Shown here: in pieces, positions 36,590 through 48,163 of the stretch
Layout: each line of letters starts with the position of its first letter
How positions within the stretch are numbered: position 1 is the first letter of the stretch
NCBI GenBank assembly: GCA_020881915.1
Contig: JAJFPB010000003.1
Coordinates: 2,046,001 to 2,110,000 of the forward strand
Length of the DNA: 64,000 bases
Direction of reading: 5' to 3'
DNA from: Paramyrothecium sp. XJ0827
Lineage: Eukaryota; Ascomycota; Sordariomycetes; Hypocreales; Stachybotryaceae
Translations under genes and position numbers: made by a program
Notes under the pieces: generated by a model
What the model was told of the DNA's origin: nothing
Database searches by the model: none
Seen by the model: the letters and a program-made list of their open reading frames with translations, nothing else

Positions 36590-38192
36590 TCATGAGTCTT
36601 CAGCGCGTCTTCTATTGATTACATCAAACATCGGGTGTTGCAATAGTTCCCTTGCCGTTTTCCTCTTTTCCGGCAACCACTGTAGCATCCCCGAAGCAAA
36701 ATCCAGGAATTCTTCCTTGTCCACACCTCCCATCTGGGTAACCGTGTCCGCGAGGTTCTTCTCCTGTGTTGTGCCCTTACGAAGGATTTGGCCTTTCATC
36801 ATTTAGTCAACGCTGGTGGAAGGTCTCATGTGCCAAGACTCACCATGATCATCAAAGAATGGACCATCCCAAAATTCGTTCATAGTTTGGCAAGTTTTAC
36901 CACGCCAATTCGTCACAGGCTTTGCGAGCTTGTGGGTGCGGAAAAATCGCTCCCGCTCGACTATTTCTTTCGGTGGGTTTCCCAGCAACGCGACCATTTG
37001 TGCCAAGTGAACGTGAGCATCATATTCACCATCTTCCCCGGCGGGCCTGTCGAAAAGACTGACGTCTTCTAGGAGATTCCACATCTGAACATATGAGCAT
37101 TTTGTCATGGGCGTCTTTCTCGGGAAGAGAGCCACTTACCAGAAGACCGAGATTCCATATATCGGCACTGTATGACCAAGGACAGCCAAGCAGGACTTCG
37201 GGAGCACGAAAGCGATGAGATTGAATGGCTGACATGTGGTATGTGTCCTTTTCCAGTTCTGGAAAGGCAAGATTAAAGTCCCCAAGTTTGGGAAGTAATT
37301 TTGAGCCTTGCAATGGCCCAAAATCATTTTGCGAGAGATAGGTTACGCGACCATCTTCAGGCCTTACATGGAAAGGTTGCGGGTGCCTCTTCTGCGCTTT
37401 GACAAACTCGGTCAATACAGAATCATTCTCAAAGGTCACCATAATATTGTCGTCTTTGATATCTAATGCCATAGATTAGTCAATGTCGACGAAGAAAAGG
37501 TGGAAACGGCGATTACCAGTGTGGATTAAGTGACATTTAGTATGCAAATAATCCAGGCCTTCCAGAAGACAATATATGAAGAATTTGAAAAGTGGAGGTG
37601 CTAGCTTTTGCTGCTGTAACCTGTGTTGGAGATCGTACAGTGTTTCTCTCATTGGTTCGTAAACAAGGCAGCTATGTGATCCTTCTGCTGTTGCAAGGGA
37701 AAAACCATCAATGGGTATACGGATGAAGCCTAAGCCATCGTGTGATGGATCAGCCGACGCAATGCGTTCAGAGATGGTGGTCTCCCATTCTGCATCTGTA
37801 TCACGCGCCGCGATCTTGATGCTCACGTATCTAGGACCGGACGATTTTCGCCACTTCTTGCTAGATTTATCCATGGTAAAACGAGTACCTGATTGTAATG
37901 AAGGCATCACCTACAACTTGACATTCTCTGCCAACCAGACAGTAGAACTGGTGCCGTAGCCGAGCTTGGTAATAGTCTTGAACCTCCCATCAAGAACCTC
38001 GCCTGGGCGCGTCGCATGAAAATGCTTCAGTCGGTCTCCAGGAAGGGATTCTTCATCAACTGGGCCAGCCATGGTCGAGAATGTCGATTTCCTGGCACAG
38101 TTTGAGAATGGTCTAGCCCGGAACAATAATGTCGGTGAATGTCGAATCTGCCCAGCTACTCGCACACCTGCGTTGATGCAGGCTCTGGCCAT
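36590..38192 (-). CDS. SRPK-like serine/threonine protein kinase
   Basis: Five exons (38192-37918, 37860-37517, 37462-37140, 37084-36844, 36792-36590) give 461 residues, or 421 if the ATG at 38072 (MAGPVDEES) is used. Kinase features: Gly-loop KLGYGTSSTVWLAEN, VAIK-like VSIKIAA, EGLDYLHTKCHLIHTDIKDDN with the HTDIK form of the catalytic loop found in SRPKs, GDFNLA in place of DFG, RAPEVLLG and DIWNLG. The split halves typical of SRPKs are reduced. It probably phosphorylates Ser/Arg-rich proteins, but DFN instead of DFG leaves activity open. The N-terminal 40 residues from 38192 are Arg-rich. Exon 1's donor (GTTGTA) is the weakest splice call. Confidence 0.85.
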
Positions 38193-38661
38193 TTTATGGT
38201 CCGCTTATCCGTTGGCAATTTCCTTACGGGCGCCGGCTTTTCGCAGTCTCCTGTGAGACACATGTGCTTTCGGAGGCGCGCGCTTGAATACTGTGGGCAA
38301 CGGTATGCCAGCTACGATGACTGATGAACGTTGGCCGACAGGGGGATCGTTGGTGCTGGTGTTGGTGATGGCTACGAACGCGAGGACATTAGCGCTGAGT
38401 TTTCGGCCAATCACGCACGGTCTTGTGGAGGTCAAGACAATTGCCCCGCCAACCCCTGAGCCTTCATTGACACCGGCCACAAGCCCATGAAACAGTTCTT
38501 TGAAGACAAACTGAGAACCTCAGATCATTTTAATGCAATCCTATAATCCAATTATGCTTCGACAACGCACCCAAGTGTCATTTTAAAGTATAAATCTGGA
38601 GTCAATTCTCTGCATGATAACTGAAACGTGCCAACCCTTGGGCTTACGGACCTGATATGCG
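38193..38661. other. Intergenic region
   Basis: Divergent spacer of about 470 bases. A minus-strand frame of about 90 codons without motifs crosses it (see rejected items). Confidence 0.35.
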
Positions 38662-39237
38662 ATGGGAGTGCGGAGACCTACATGTTGGTTTGGAACCAAC
38701 ACCCGGAATTCGGTCACATGTAATGAAGCCAAGCGGCTACGGTATGGACGTTGCCAGTCCCTGGCATTTCGCCGCAAAGAAGACTTCAAAGGATCTGGCT
38801 TATCGCTGCACGTTTACCCAGATGGAAAAATTGTGCCTTCCAAGTCCGAATTTCCATCCTATCAAGCGAGGCCAGCCACAGCGCAGGAGGTTGGAGAAGA
38901 AAACGCTCACTGGTTGGACCCCCAGTATGTTTCTTACTGGAAATCCGCCAAAACCTCCACGTCGAACGACAATAAGGGGAAGGGGAAGTCTAGTAGCGAC
39001 TCCTCTAAACACTCTTCCTCGAAGTCGAGCCAAGGCAAGCCCTCTAAAGGGCATGCAGGCTCCGCTTCGAGTGGTTCTGGCAGCCGCGGAGACACCACAA
39101 GTCGCGACTCCTATACCCTTCATCCGGAGACTGGGGTATACTATCGCCATGCAAAAAATGGCGTAGTTGTCTATTTAGACTCCCAAACAAAGAAGGAGTA
39201 CTACTATGATCGGGAAGGGAAAGCAGTGTGGCTTTGA
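38662..39237 (+). CDS. Ser/Lys-rich protein with Tyr-rich C-terminus
   Basis: A single open frame of 191 residues from the ATG at 38662. The middle (about 95-150) is a Ser/Lys/Gly-rich disordered segment. The C-terminal 40 residues, SYTLHPETGVYYRHAKNG then KKEYYYDREGKAVWL, contain spaced aromatic repeats reminiscent of OCRE or WW-like modules of RNA-processing proteins. The N-terminal part before about residue 45 reads poorly and the true start may lie in an upstream exon. Function unknown; the C-terminal part is clearly coding by its composition and clean stop. Confidence 0.6.
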   Translation: MGVRRPTCWFGTNTRNSVTCNEAKRLRYGRCQSLAFRRKEDFKGSGLSLHVYPDGKIVPSKSEFPSYQARPATAQEVGEENAHWLDPQYVSYWKSAKTSTSNDNKGKGKSSSDSSKHSSSKSSQGKPSKGHAGSASSGSGSRGDTTSRDSYTLHPETGVYYRHAKNGVVVYLDSQTKKEYYYDREGKAVWL

Positions 39238-39543
39238 GTATTCCATCGAATTGCTGTATTATGTTGTCTTGTAATTTGTCTTGATAAGCCGCGAGTCATT
39301 CATAGTCAGTAGCGCTCGTGTGGTAGACATAACTTTAGAAACCCAAACCGAGTTTGGAACTCACTCCACTTGCCTCACTCTCGACTTGCAATTTATCATC
39401 ACTTATTATCCAGCAGGTGTCCATACGGCTAGACGGCAATCTTGAAGCAGAGAGAATGCAATATATTCTTCTACCCCTAGTCTCGGACTTTGAAAATCAC
39501 TCCCAAATAAATCCGAAATGTATTATATCTCAACTGAGCAGCT
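39238..39543. other. Short gap between convergent genes
   Basis: About 300 bases of 3' flanks; nothing else seen. Confidence 0.4.
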
Positions 39544-41051
39544 CTATGCTCTAGCTACCAGCACAACTGGCTCACCATTTGTGATCCCCACACAAATGTT
39601 ACCTGTGCTATTTGAGCTGTATGTCCCGCTGCCAAATTTGTTGTCCCAAGTTTTGTTCGCAACTCGTGTATTGAAGCATTGCTCGCCGTTGAACCCAGAA
39701 CCATAGTTAGTTATCAGAACGATCACGTTGCCGCCGAGCCTGCTAAAAGCGTAGGCATTATTTGTGACATAAAGATGAACATGGTCGTTGGCGCCAAGGC
39801 CTCCAGCCCCTGATCGCACTGCAGATAACCGGGAAATAGACTTGTAGAGATCACTGTTCGTGTTGAAGCCACTGCGCCATAGGTCCTCCCGGTTTGCCGG
39901 ATCATTGCCTCCAGCATAGCCTTGTTCCGTGCCGTAGTAGATGATTGGAATGCCACGCGCAAGGATAACATAAGCCAAGGCATTCTTCAGGAGCGAAATG
40001 TCCTTGTTCTTGTTCAGCCATCGGGGGTTATCGTGATTGTCGAGGAACGTGCCTAGTGTTGTTGGGTCGGAGAACAATCTGCTGAGTTGATCGTGGATGT
40101 TGACCAAATCCTGAGGCGACCGTTTCTCCTGCAAAAAGCGGCCCAGGGGGTAATAAGTGGCAAAATTGAGGAACCCGGCCATTGTTCCCTGATAGCCAGC
40201 CAAGTAGTTCGGATCCCCGCTGTAGACCTCGCCAATGGTGTAAACCCCAGATGCCCACGCAAATTCGGGCCAGAAGCTCTTTTCTACATGTTTGACAGTG
40301 TCAATACGAAGGCCGTCAATCTTGAACTCGTTGACGAGCCACTTGACCCATGTCTGAAATAAGGTTCGAATTGCTGGATCTTCTGTGTTGATATCTGGTA
40401 GACCCTGTAGTTTACATCGCTCGACACTCTGCTGATTTGAGTAGTCTATCTCGCATGACGGGTGGAAAGAGCTCTGTTGGTTCAACGGCGCGGGCCTGTT
40501 GTCACCAATCGGCCCCATGCCCATGTGGTTTGCGACGACGTCGACCATGACGAACATGCCCTGCCGGAATCAGAGGGTCAGTTATCAAGTGAAGCTGACG
40601 TATGGGAGGCGAAGGCAGGCCTATACCATATCATGCGCGGCGTTGATCAAGTCTTTTAAATCATTGGCCGTACCGTAGTTCGGGTTGATCGCATATAGAT
40701 TCTTCGCCGCGTACCCATGATAGCCGCCTTCGTGGTCTTCACAAGCTGTCAGCTGACCAACCAATGCCCGCATCCACGATGCATCAACTTACTTTCAACC
40801 ACGGGTGTTATCCAGATGGCATCGAATCCCATTCCCCGAATGTAACCCAGTTTAGACTGCAATCCTTTAAAGGTCCCTCCACAGTATTGTTTGAGATTGC
40901 CACAAGCGCCGCCACCAGAGTCTCCAGCATTTCGGGCAACCCGGTCCGTCAAGGCAAAGTAAATATTGCGGGTCTTCCAAGAGGCCGTGTCTGCAGCAAA
41001 GGCAGCTGATAGCTGCAGCAGACAAGCGACTAGAATCCTAGACCACAACAT
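39544..41051 (-). CDS. Secreted GH13 alpha-amylase
   Basis: Three exons (41051-40793, 40745-40627, 40560-39544) give 464 residues. The signal peptide MLWSRILVACLLQLSAAFA is followed by the mature start ADTASWKTRNIYFALTDR. The four conserved GH13 regions are present: DVVANHMG, GLRIDTVKHV (nucleophile Asp), GEVYSG (acid/base Glu) and FLDNHDNPR. A C-terminal domain with FSRLGGNVIVLITNYGSG ends the protein. It resembles TAKA-amylase-type fungal enzymes that cut alpha-1,4-glucans outside the cell, and is slightly shorter than the usual 480-500 residues. No starch-binding module. Confidence 0.94.
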
Positions 41052-43437
41052 TCTGCGAATTACGAGTTGGGTTTTGGAACTTGATCTCAAACCGCGCTGA
41101 GCAAGAGTTCAATATAGACGCTGTGAATGGACGTCTGGAAGAACATAATCTTTCTAGACTTTATAATTCTCATGTGTGGAGCACTGGATCCCAAGATAGA
41201 TTATTTGGAGGCCCGATGAAGCTCGCAGTCGTCTCACTGGATCGTGACAGAGAGCATCCACAAGAGTATGAGCCTGAGTAAAGCCCGTAGGCCTTGTTCT
41301 CCATCTTCATCTGGTTAGCATGGCTTCAAAAAACCGAACAAAAGGCCGATCGCTGCCGCGGCAGGTCCTGAGTTGTGGGTCGGGAAATTGGAGCCAAGAG
41401 CATAAATGTTTCAAAGGCATCTTAATTAAAACAGACTAATCAAGGCAACGAGCCCGCAAAACAACAGGGGACTTTTAGGTATTTAAACCAGCTCTAACAC
41501 TCATACTTGAGGCATTAGGTCGTCTTGGACAATGGGCTTGCTTAAGCATAGATGTGGGCTATACTGGCGTCTTTGTTGGCGTCTCCGTTGGCGTCCCAGT
41601 GCGCACTCCAGGCTGTCACACGCCTGCCAGGATTTTCTTTCCCCACGGGGTTGAGCACATAGTGGATACCGGGCCAAAGCCGAAACACGGAAGCCGCCAA
41701 GCCTCCTGTTGTCGAGATTTCCCCTTGCCGAATCAGCGGAGGTGTGCCCTGGCAAATCAACCCCTTGCCGGATATGTCGTGCTGGTTCTCACAATAGCAG
41801 CATCAATGACATAATGTCGCTTCGAGACAGGATTTGACGTGTCCAATTACTCCAAGTTTGCCAACCTCCGACTTGTCCGTCCGGGTCGGGTTAAAGATCC
41901 GACAGAACAAGGCCGCCTGTCGCAGCACTAATGCGGGGTGCAATCGGGCCTTTGTGCTTTTGCACGTCGCATATGGGGTCACAAGACAAAGAAATGGCAG
42001 TGATTGGCTGCCCTCCGCTCTATGATAACTCTGAATTGATCCAGCCAATTGAAGTTTTGGTGGAGTCTTGGACTGACATCAATGTCCTGTTGATCTAGGC
42101 AGACAGCAGTTAGTTTGGATGACGGAGCCTCGGAGCTAGGAGTCTCAATCGAGATGTCCCGCCCGTACAATGCTAGCTTGCATGGGAGGTGTAAAGTGGC
42201 CAGTCTTGGGTTATAGCTTGCTTTCGAAAAAAAACATGAAATCACGCTTGTTGTCCGTTTAACCACGCATCATGCGCAGAGACGTCATCTGATCACGGAG
42301 TTGAGGGCATGGGTGTGCCGGATGACTCCCATCTCACAACATGCAATCGAACGGAGAAATTATTCCCCTGTGAACGCAAGTCCGGGTAGACATTATACCT
42401 TGAAGTTATGCTATGCCAGCAACATCGGCCAGGAGAACAGCAGGTAGGTTGCTGTGTAACAAGGGGAGTGGCCAGCAACCTTCGGCGTATTATCCTGCAG
42501 CGGACCCTGCCCACCTTTTGCCATACAATGTATTTGACGTGTCTCTAGCAAGAGCATCGATTCATGACATTTGTGGGCATCGGCATGGGCTTTCATGCCT
42601 GATATTATGATAAGTGAAAGAAAGATGGCACCGTGTAGATTTGTTCTCTGCTAGGCCTTTGAACCAGTGCCTGCCATGTTGTGTTCCTTGACGCATTCAA
42701 AAGGCATACGGAAAATGCAGATGTAGCGAATGTACCGGGCATCTTGGCAATCATGGCGCAAACCTAGAGACGGAATGAGGTTTTCCATGTTCCAAAACGG
42801 AGAAGGGTGCCTGGGGCATTCTGCACGCTGTACCCTGCGGCGCAGCCACACCACAAACCATTCAACAATTTGCGTTGTGCTTGCGAAGTATTCCAACCAA
42901 CCCCCCAAGAAGCAGATCAAGTCGTGATGCAGCGTATACTGGCAAACTTTGGAAGTTATCAAAATCAGTATTTGAAGATATAATTGAGCACCCTTTTCAG
43001 ACTTATTAGCGATGATTGAGCTCAAACGAAGAGTTATAATAGCACGATATGCTGCCTGGGTACTTACTGACAGTGATTTTTTGTTGCCTGTATGCATAAG
43101 AGAGGCGTAGACTGCAGGTCTGTGCTGTCCTACCTCATGGTTGTGTGATCATTTATTTATATCAAGACATTCTACGTTGACTTCACTTTTGGTCCGGAAT
43201 TAGTGAGCTTTTCCATCGAAATCCGCCGGATATCCAACTTCCGTTTGATTAGAGATATTTGCCGATTGCTATCCGTGTAAACGAAGGTGACACGCCAAAG
43301 CATCCCGGCAACTGCAATTCGTAAGATGTTGGCTTCGCTTCGGTTGACTACAAAAGGGGTCACCGCTCTGCACATCCCTACGTCAACTTTTTCAAACCAA
43401 AGTCTCTTCACTAACGACACTTGACACAGCTCTAAGC
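41052..43437. other. Gene-poor gap of 2.4 kb
   Basis: No supported gene. Short frames on both strands (for example around 41540-41810 and 42650-43100) lack motifs and plausible splice continuity. A small ttggcgtc direct repeat lies at 41571-41599. Confidence 0.4.
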
Positions 43438-44199
43438 ATGGTTTGCCAACAAAAGCTCGTGGCTCTCTTGGCCGGCGTTGTCAGTGTTGCCGGTCATGGA
43501 TTTCTTCGCAATATCACAGTCGGTGGTGTAACCTACCAGGGTTTTGACCCGCTTGTTCACCCCAACCTACCTAACCCTCCTGATGTCGCCGGCTGGTCCA
43601 CCACTGCTTATGACCTTGGATATGTCAATCAGACCGATTTCGAAACGCCAGATATCATTTGCCACAGAAATGCTCGGAATGGCAAGAAATCCATCAAAGT
43701 CAAGGCTGGCGACACCCTGACCCTACAGTGGAACAGATGGCTTCATGCCCACTTGGGTCCTGTCATCGACTACCTCGCTCGCTGCAGTGGCAGCTGCTCG
43801 AAGGTTGACAAAACTTCGCTCCGATTTTTCAAGATCGCAGAGAAAGGTCTTATTAAGCCAGGTGTACCAACCGGCGACTACGGCTTCTGGGCGGGACAAG
43901 AAGTCAGCGTCAACGACGGTAGATGGCAGGTTACAATCCCTCTTGACCTTGCCCCTGGCAACTACGTCCTCCGTCACGAAATCATTTCTCTGACTGTCAA
44001 CTACTCTCCCGATGGTGCACAGCTGCACACACAATGTGTCAATCTTGAAGTTATGGGCAGCGGCTCCTGGCGTCCCGTTAGCGTCCCAGGTACTAGTTTG
44101 TACAGAGCTGACGAACCCGGTATGCGGTTCTTTCCCATACCCTACGTGGAGTCTTATCTGATTCCTGGCCCTCCCTTGGCCACACCGCCCAAAAAATGA
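43438..44199 (+). CDS. AA9 lytic polysaccharide monooxygenase, divergent active site
   Basis: A single exon of 253 residues. The signal peptide MVCQQKLVALLAGVVSVAG ends just before His-Gly-Phe, giving the N-terminal copper-ligand His. The second ligand is the His of LHAHLGPVIDYLARC (family HxGP motif). Other AA9 marks are ICHRNARNGKKSIKVKAGDTL, YGFWAGQEVSVNDGRW and APGNYVLRHEIISL. In ordinary AA9 enzymes the end of this strand reads RHEIIALH and the axial Tyr lies in a QxY motif. Here these are RHEIISLT and QLH (residues about 186-206), so second-sphere His is Thr and axial Tyr is His. The copper brace remains, so redox behaviour or substrate may differ. No linker or carbohydrate-binding module. 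Confidence 0.9.
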   Translation: MVCQQKLVALLAGVVSVAGHGFLRNITVGGVTYQGFDPLVHPNLPNPPDVAGWSTTAYDLGYVNQTDFETPDIICHRNARNGKKSIKVKAGDTLTLQWNRWLHAHLGPVIDYLARCSGSCSKVDKTSLRFFKIAEKGLIKPGVPTGDYGFWAGQEVSVNDGRWQVTIPLDLAPGNYVLRHEIISLTVNYSPDGAQLHTQCVNLEVMGSGSWRPVSVPGTSLYRADEPGMRFFPIPYVESYLIPGPPLATPPKK

Positions 44200-44413
44200 A
44201 GTCACTCCAGGGACATCCACTACGTGAGGGACGGGTTACAGCAACTTGGAATCGCCGAGCGCTCTGAGTAGCCGAGCATTGGCCCGGTGCACTGCAAAAG
44301 GGAAATGTGTAGCAGCTTCAGACGAAGGGAGACTATCTGGATACAGTAACTGATCATAACAACATGCGCCTCTGCCCCTATTTCACCGCCTTTATTGCCG
44401 CGAGAGGGAGATT

Positions 44414-44644
44414 TTGATGCTCATGAACCAAGTTAGCGTGAATAAAGGCAGATGGCATATGACATTTTGGCTCGTCTGTAATCTCACCACTATCAGACAC
44501 ACACAGTACCCTGTAATAAAACATTTCAATGCCCTCTCTACTCGCAATATGATTCTGGACTGCTCAGACTCACCACAGGTTCATCTACTTACTCTTAACG
44601 TCTGCTTGCCCTCGGGCTCTCTTCTGCATAGTTCCCACACGTGA
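44414..44644 (+). pseudogene. Decayed partial copy of AA9 gene
   Basis: The frame NQVSVNKGRWHMTFWLV aligns with QEVSVNDGRWQVTIPLD of the AA9 gene just upstream. Later stretches also align: NLTTIRH with NYVLRH, and SPQVHLLTLNV with GAQLHTQCVNLEV. It therefore looks like the C-terminal half of a second AA9 gene left after tandem duplication and decay, with no signal peptide, N-terminal His or HxGP motif. The order and spacing follow the parent. It could alternatively be chance similarity, since identity is low outside the first block. Confidence 0.5.
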
Positions 44645-44691
44645 ACTGTTTGTTCACCCCGTATCATTATCTTCTGAATAAAATCCAAAAT

Positions 44692-46004
44692 CTAACTAGC
44701 CTGGTCTCTTTGCATGTGCACCGGGCAACTTGCTGGATGAGGAGGCCGTTCATAAAGTCGAATCCTACTACTGGCACGCCAAGAACTATCGCCCTCTTCG
44801 AGGACAAGATTCTGGCCCGAACTACTCGTGGAAAGTTCGTTGTTTGACACCTCCAAATGAGTACTAGATGAGCTCGAAGAGTGCCCTGAACGATCCAATC
44901 GGGTGCCCAAAGGCGATTGCATGAGGGAACTGGTTGTCCTGTGAGTTGGATTTCGAAAGTTGGATCTCCTCAAGTGTTGGAATAAGTGCAATATGGCTGG
45001 TAAGCTAATACCAATTATCGTAATTGGTCCTTCGGCCCAAGTCCAGTAAAATATGACCAATCCGTCATCTTTACCATCATTAGCTCTCATCAGCTATGGA
45101 AACATCAAATGTAAGCCTGATATCAGGCTTGAAACTTACAGGTAATATCCGTTTTAATGGACTGAGATGCTGTGAGAAGAGTCACAAGTCGGCCTAGCGA
45201 GGCAATTATGACACTATACGACCGTCAGCTTTTGAACAACATCTATTTCCGGAAATGACAAACCCGTATCCTAGAATAAATGTAAATGTAACCCCAAGTT
45301 TTCGAGAGAAACTGGTTTGTAGATGCCAGATTTTGGGGAGAGGTAGAGTCAAGATAGCTAAATCAATGATGACGCTCGGGACGGCACTTCCTATGTAAAG
45401 TGCTGTTGTTGAACCACAACTTCCTGGACCGGAAGGATCCCAATTCAATGTGATTGGATCACACAGTAGCAGAGCTGCAAGAATTATACCAATAAGCCAC
45501 ATTATGTTGAGCACATGTGTGATACAAATGCCCAGATTGAACCAGGTCCATCGTGTGTGATGTTCCGGGAATATGCGCGTTAAGAAAAGCAACGCCGATG
45601 CCTTGGGAATTGCGAGTGACGCCGGGTAGGAGAAGTAAATGGCGAAAATGAGTTTGCCGACAACTTCAGCATCCTCGGGAGCTATAAACCGCAGACGACG
45701 ACCAAACCCATTGTCGAGGGCGATAATGGTTATAATAAGTTGCCCTACGAGAGCAACCTGTGGTATGGGTTCAGCTTCACCCCCCCCCCTGTTGTTCACA
45801 GATGAGACTTACTACAGCTGCAAGGGCGACCCAATCATCCCACCAGAAGCGACTACTGAAAGTCCTCTTTTCCACCGCAAGAGCGCGCGAGCAGAATCGC
45901 AAGACCGTGGCTGCTAACGCTGACGTGCTTAGTACGATAACATAGACTCTAAAAGCCGGGCCGCGATTATCGAGGGGAGAACCGGCGGGATCCGTGCTGG
46001 CCAT
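44692..46004 (-). CDS. Fungal rhodopsin-domain integral membrane protein
   Basis: Four exons (46004-45813, 45757-45264, 45213-45140, 45083-44692) give 383 residues with about seven hydrophobic segments. The first includes FRVYVIVLSTSALAATVLRFCSR followed by FWWDDWVALAAV, the D-D-W pattern of the fungal rhodopsin-like (SAT4/PTH11-related) family. Later come PASLAIPKASALLFLTRIF, LCDPITLNWDPSGPGSCGSTTALYIG, SVIIDLAILTLPLPKIW and LGYGVIIASLGRLVTLL across intron 2. The C-terminal tail of about 90 residues is Ser-rich and cytoplasmic. No CFEM domain is present. Ligand and function unknown; some relatives act as surface sensors. Intron 1 contains a run of ten C (45780-45789, plus strand). Confidence 0.85.
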
Positions 46005-46312
46005 AGTCAGGTAGAAACAAGCGGGTACTCAAGCCAGAGGACACAGGACCAAGTGGTACCGTTAGCAAATAAAGGGGAATTATGCCGGTTTTTTTAGTCA
46101 AGAGAAACGCCGAGCCTTCTAACAAAGCAAAGTACGCCACGCGATGGTTCATTCGTTGCTGGATGCATAAGAGCCTTGCGGGCTGCCAAGCAAGGTCATA
46201 ATGATACGGTACATTGATAGTTCTTTCTATAGGTTGCTACTTTGATAGCGAAACCACCGGTAAATGCAATTCTGATAGCCCAAGAGTCTCGGCTAAATGT
46301 GGTGATCGACAA
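46005..46312. other. Spacer left of transposon
   Basis: About 300 bases upstream of the rhodopsin-domain gene, ending at the TA target duplication of the element. It presumably carries that gene's promoter. Confidence 0.35.
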
Positions 46313-46314
46313 TA

Positions 46315-46356
46315 GTGTGACCACCCACCAAACCGGCACTACCCCCAAACCGGCAG
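46315..46356 (+). repeat. Left terminal inverted repeat, 42 bp
   Basis: Begins GTGTGACCACCCACC and ends AAACCGGCAG. It is the exact reverse complement of 48122-48163 and directly follows a TA dinucleotide. Confidence 0.93.
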
Positions 46357-48121
46357 GTGGAACGCAACGCACCCAAATAAACCTACTATAGTAACTGCAC
46401 TATAACTTAATTAATTCTAGTCTAAATTAAATTCTTTCTTTATTTATATGTATTAAAATAAATAATTATGAGATCCTTATAGCTAAAGTACTATAGAAAG
46501 TTAAGGAAGGTACCATAATTGCAGCAGTTATATATAACTTTAGAATCCCTTAATTAACCCTCTTTAACTAACTTTATAGCACTTAATTATATAATAATAT
46601 CTTAATAATAACCCAAAGACTATCTACTATATAAAAAAAGTCCCTAATCTAATAGATCCTAGATACTAAGCTATATAGAAGATCTCTATTATATTACAAG
46701 ATCTATAAATTTGTAGAGTTGATCCTAGGGGGCGGGGAGCTAGGATAGACCCTTGGCTACAACTAGGTTACCTAGTTTATTACCTAGTATCTAGCTATTA
46801 AAAAGAAGCCCTTATAGTAGCTTAAGGCCCTATAATTAAAATTAATATAGTTAGAATGCCTAGAGGTATAGATTTTACTTATTAAATAGCTCATTAGATA
46901 TCTTAATATTAGTCCTAATTATCTATATAATATAGATGAGATAGGTATAGCTAAAGGGAAAATAAGATATAGAAGAGTTATTAGATTAAGCCTTTTATGC
47001 TATAGGGCTATAACTAATAGTAATCTAATGCTATAGGTAATAGTAATTAAGGCTAGGAGTATCTAAGGGTATATTATAATACCTGTAATTGTATTTACTA
47101 GCGTAATATTATAAGGATAGTAGTTTCTATGGCATTTTCTAACCTAGGCTTATAATTCTAGTAAGATAGGGTAGGCAAATAGTAGGATCTTATTAAAATA
47201 GCTAAAGTAGGTTTTCCTACCTAAAATAAAGCCTAAAGACCTAACCTAATAGTACCTTCTAATTATTAATAGCTATGTAGCCTATTTAATTATAGCTTTC
47301 TAATATATAGCTTAGATTAATTATTGCTATATTCTCTACCTTCTATTACATATATCTTATATATCTTAGCTACTAGATATAGGTATTTTCTTACTACTAA
47401 AGGCAGTATTTAGAAAAAATACCTATCTATATACCTTATTTAAGATAATAGTACCTAAGTAGAAACAATAGTTCTTATCTACCTATAAAGACACCCGCAA
47501 GGTAGCCTTAATAAAAGAAAACCTTAAAGCTAGGTTCTAAGTAATAGGTCTATGGCCTATTGACCCTAACTGGCTTATTAGAGTAGCCCGCAAGGTAGAA
47601 TACCTACTAGCATTAAATCTAATACCCCAGATGCCCCCAATGCCTCGAACAAATATAGAATAACTATAAAAAATACTAAAAAATAGCTCTACTTTTAAGA
47701 ATATAATAGATAGGCTTATCCTTAATTCTATTTCTATAGAATTTAACCTTTAGATAATAAAGATAAAGATAGTAAAGGAAATAGATAGAAAGGATATATA
47801 GATTACTGCCCTGCTTATCCGGAATGGCCACCTAGAGACTAAATTAGATTCCTAGTAGCCTTAAAAACGTAGAAAAGTTAACTATAACCCTAATAAGGAA
47901 TTTCCTAGTATTAAAGCTATCTTAGCTACTTAAGAAGTAGCTTAAGTTAATAATAAGGCATTAGATGTATTTTTCCATATAAAACGCGTCTCTACCCTAG
48001 ATATAATAAATGTAGTAGATCCTTAATTAATTTCCTATCTAATAATATATTTTTTAAATTAATTAAATACGAATTCGTTGAGGAAATGCATTACGAAGTT
48101 ACAGGCGGTTTGGTGGTGATG

Positions 48122-48163
48122 CTGCCGGTTTGGGGGTAGTGCCGGTTTGGTGGGTGGTCACAC
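48122..48163 (-). repeat. Right terminal inverted repeat, 42 bp
   Basis: Begins CTGCCGGTTTGG and ends GGTGGTCACAC on the plus strand, identical over all 42 positions to the left repeat when reverse-complemented, and followed by TA. Confidence 0.93.

Noticed and set aside
38205..38480. Minus-strand frame of about 90 codons between the SRPK-like kinase and the Ser/Lys-rich protein
   Set aside because: Codon use is fairly coding-like, but there is no ATG in frame, no motif and no upstream exon I could join.
46315..48163. Centromere-like or plain AT-rich isochore
   Set aside because: The AT-rich block is exactly bounded by perfect inverted repeats and TA duplications, which a transposon explains better.
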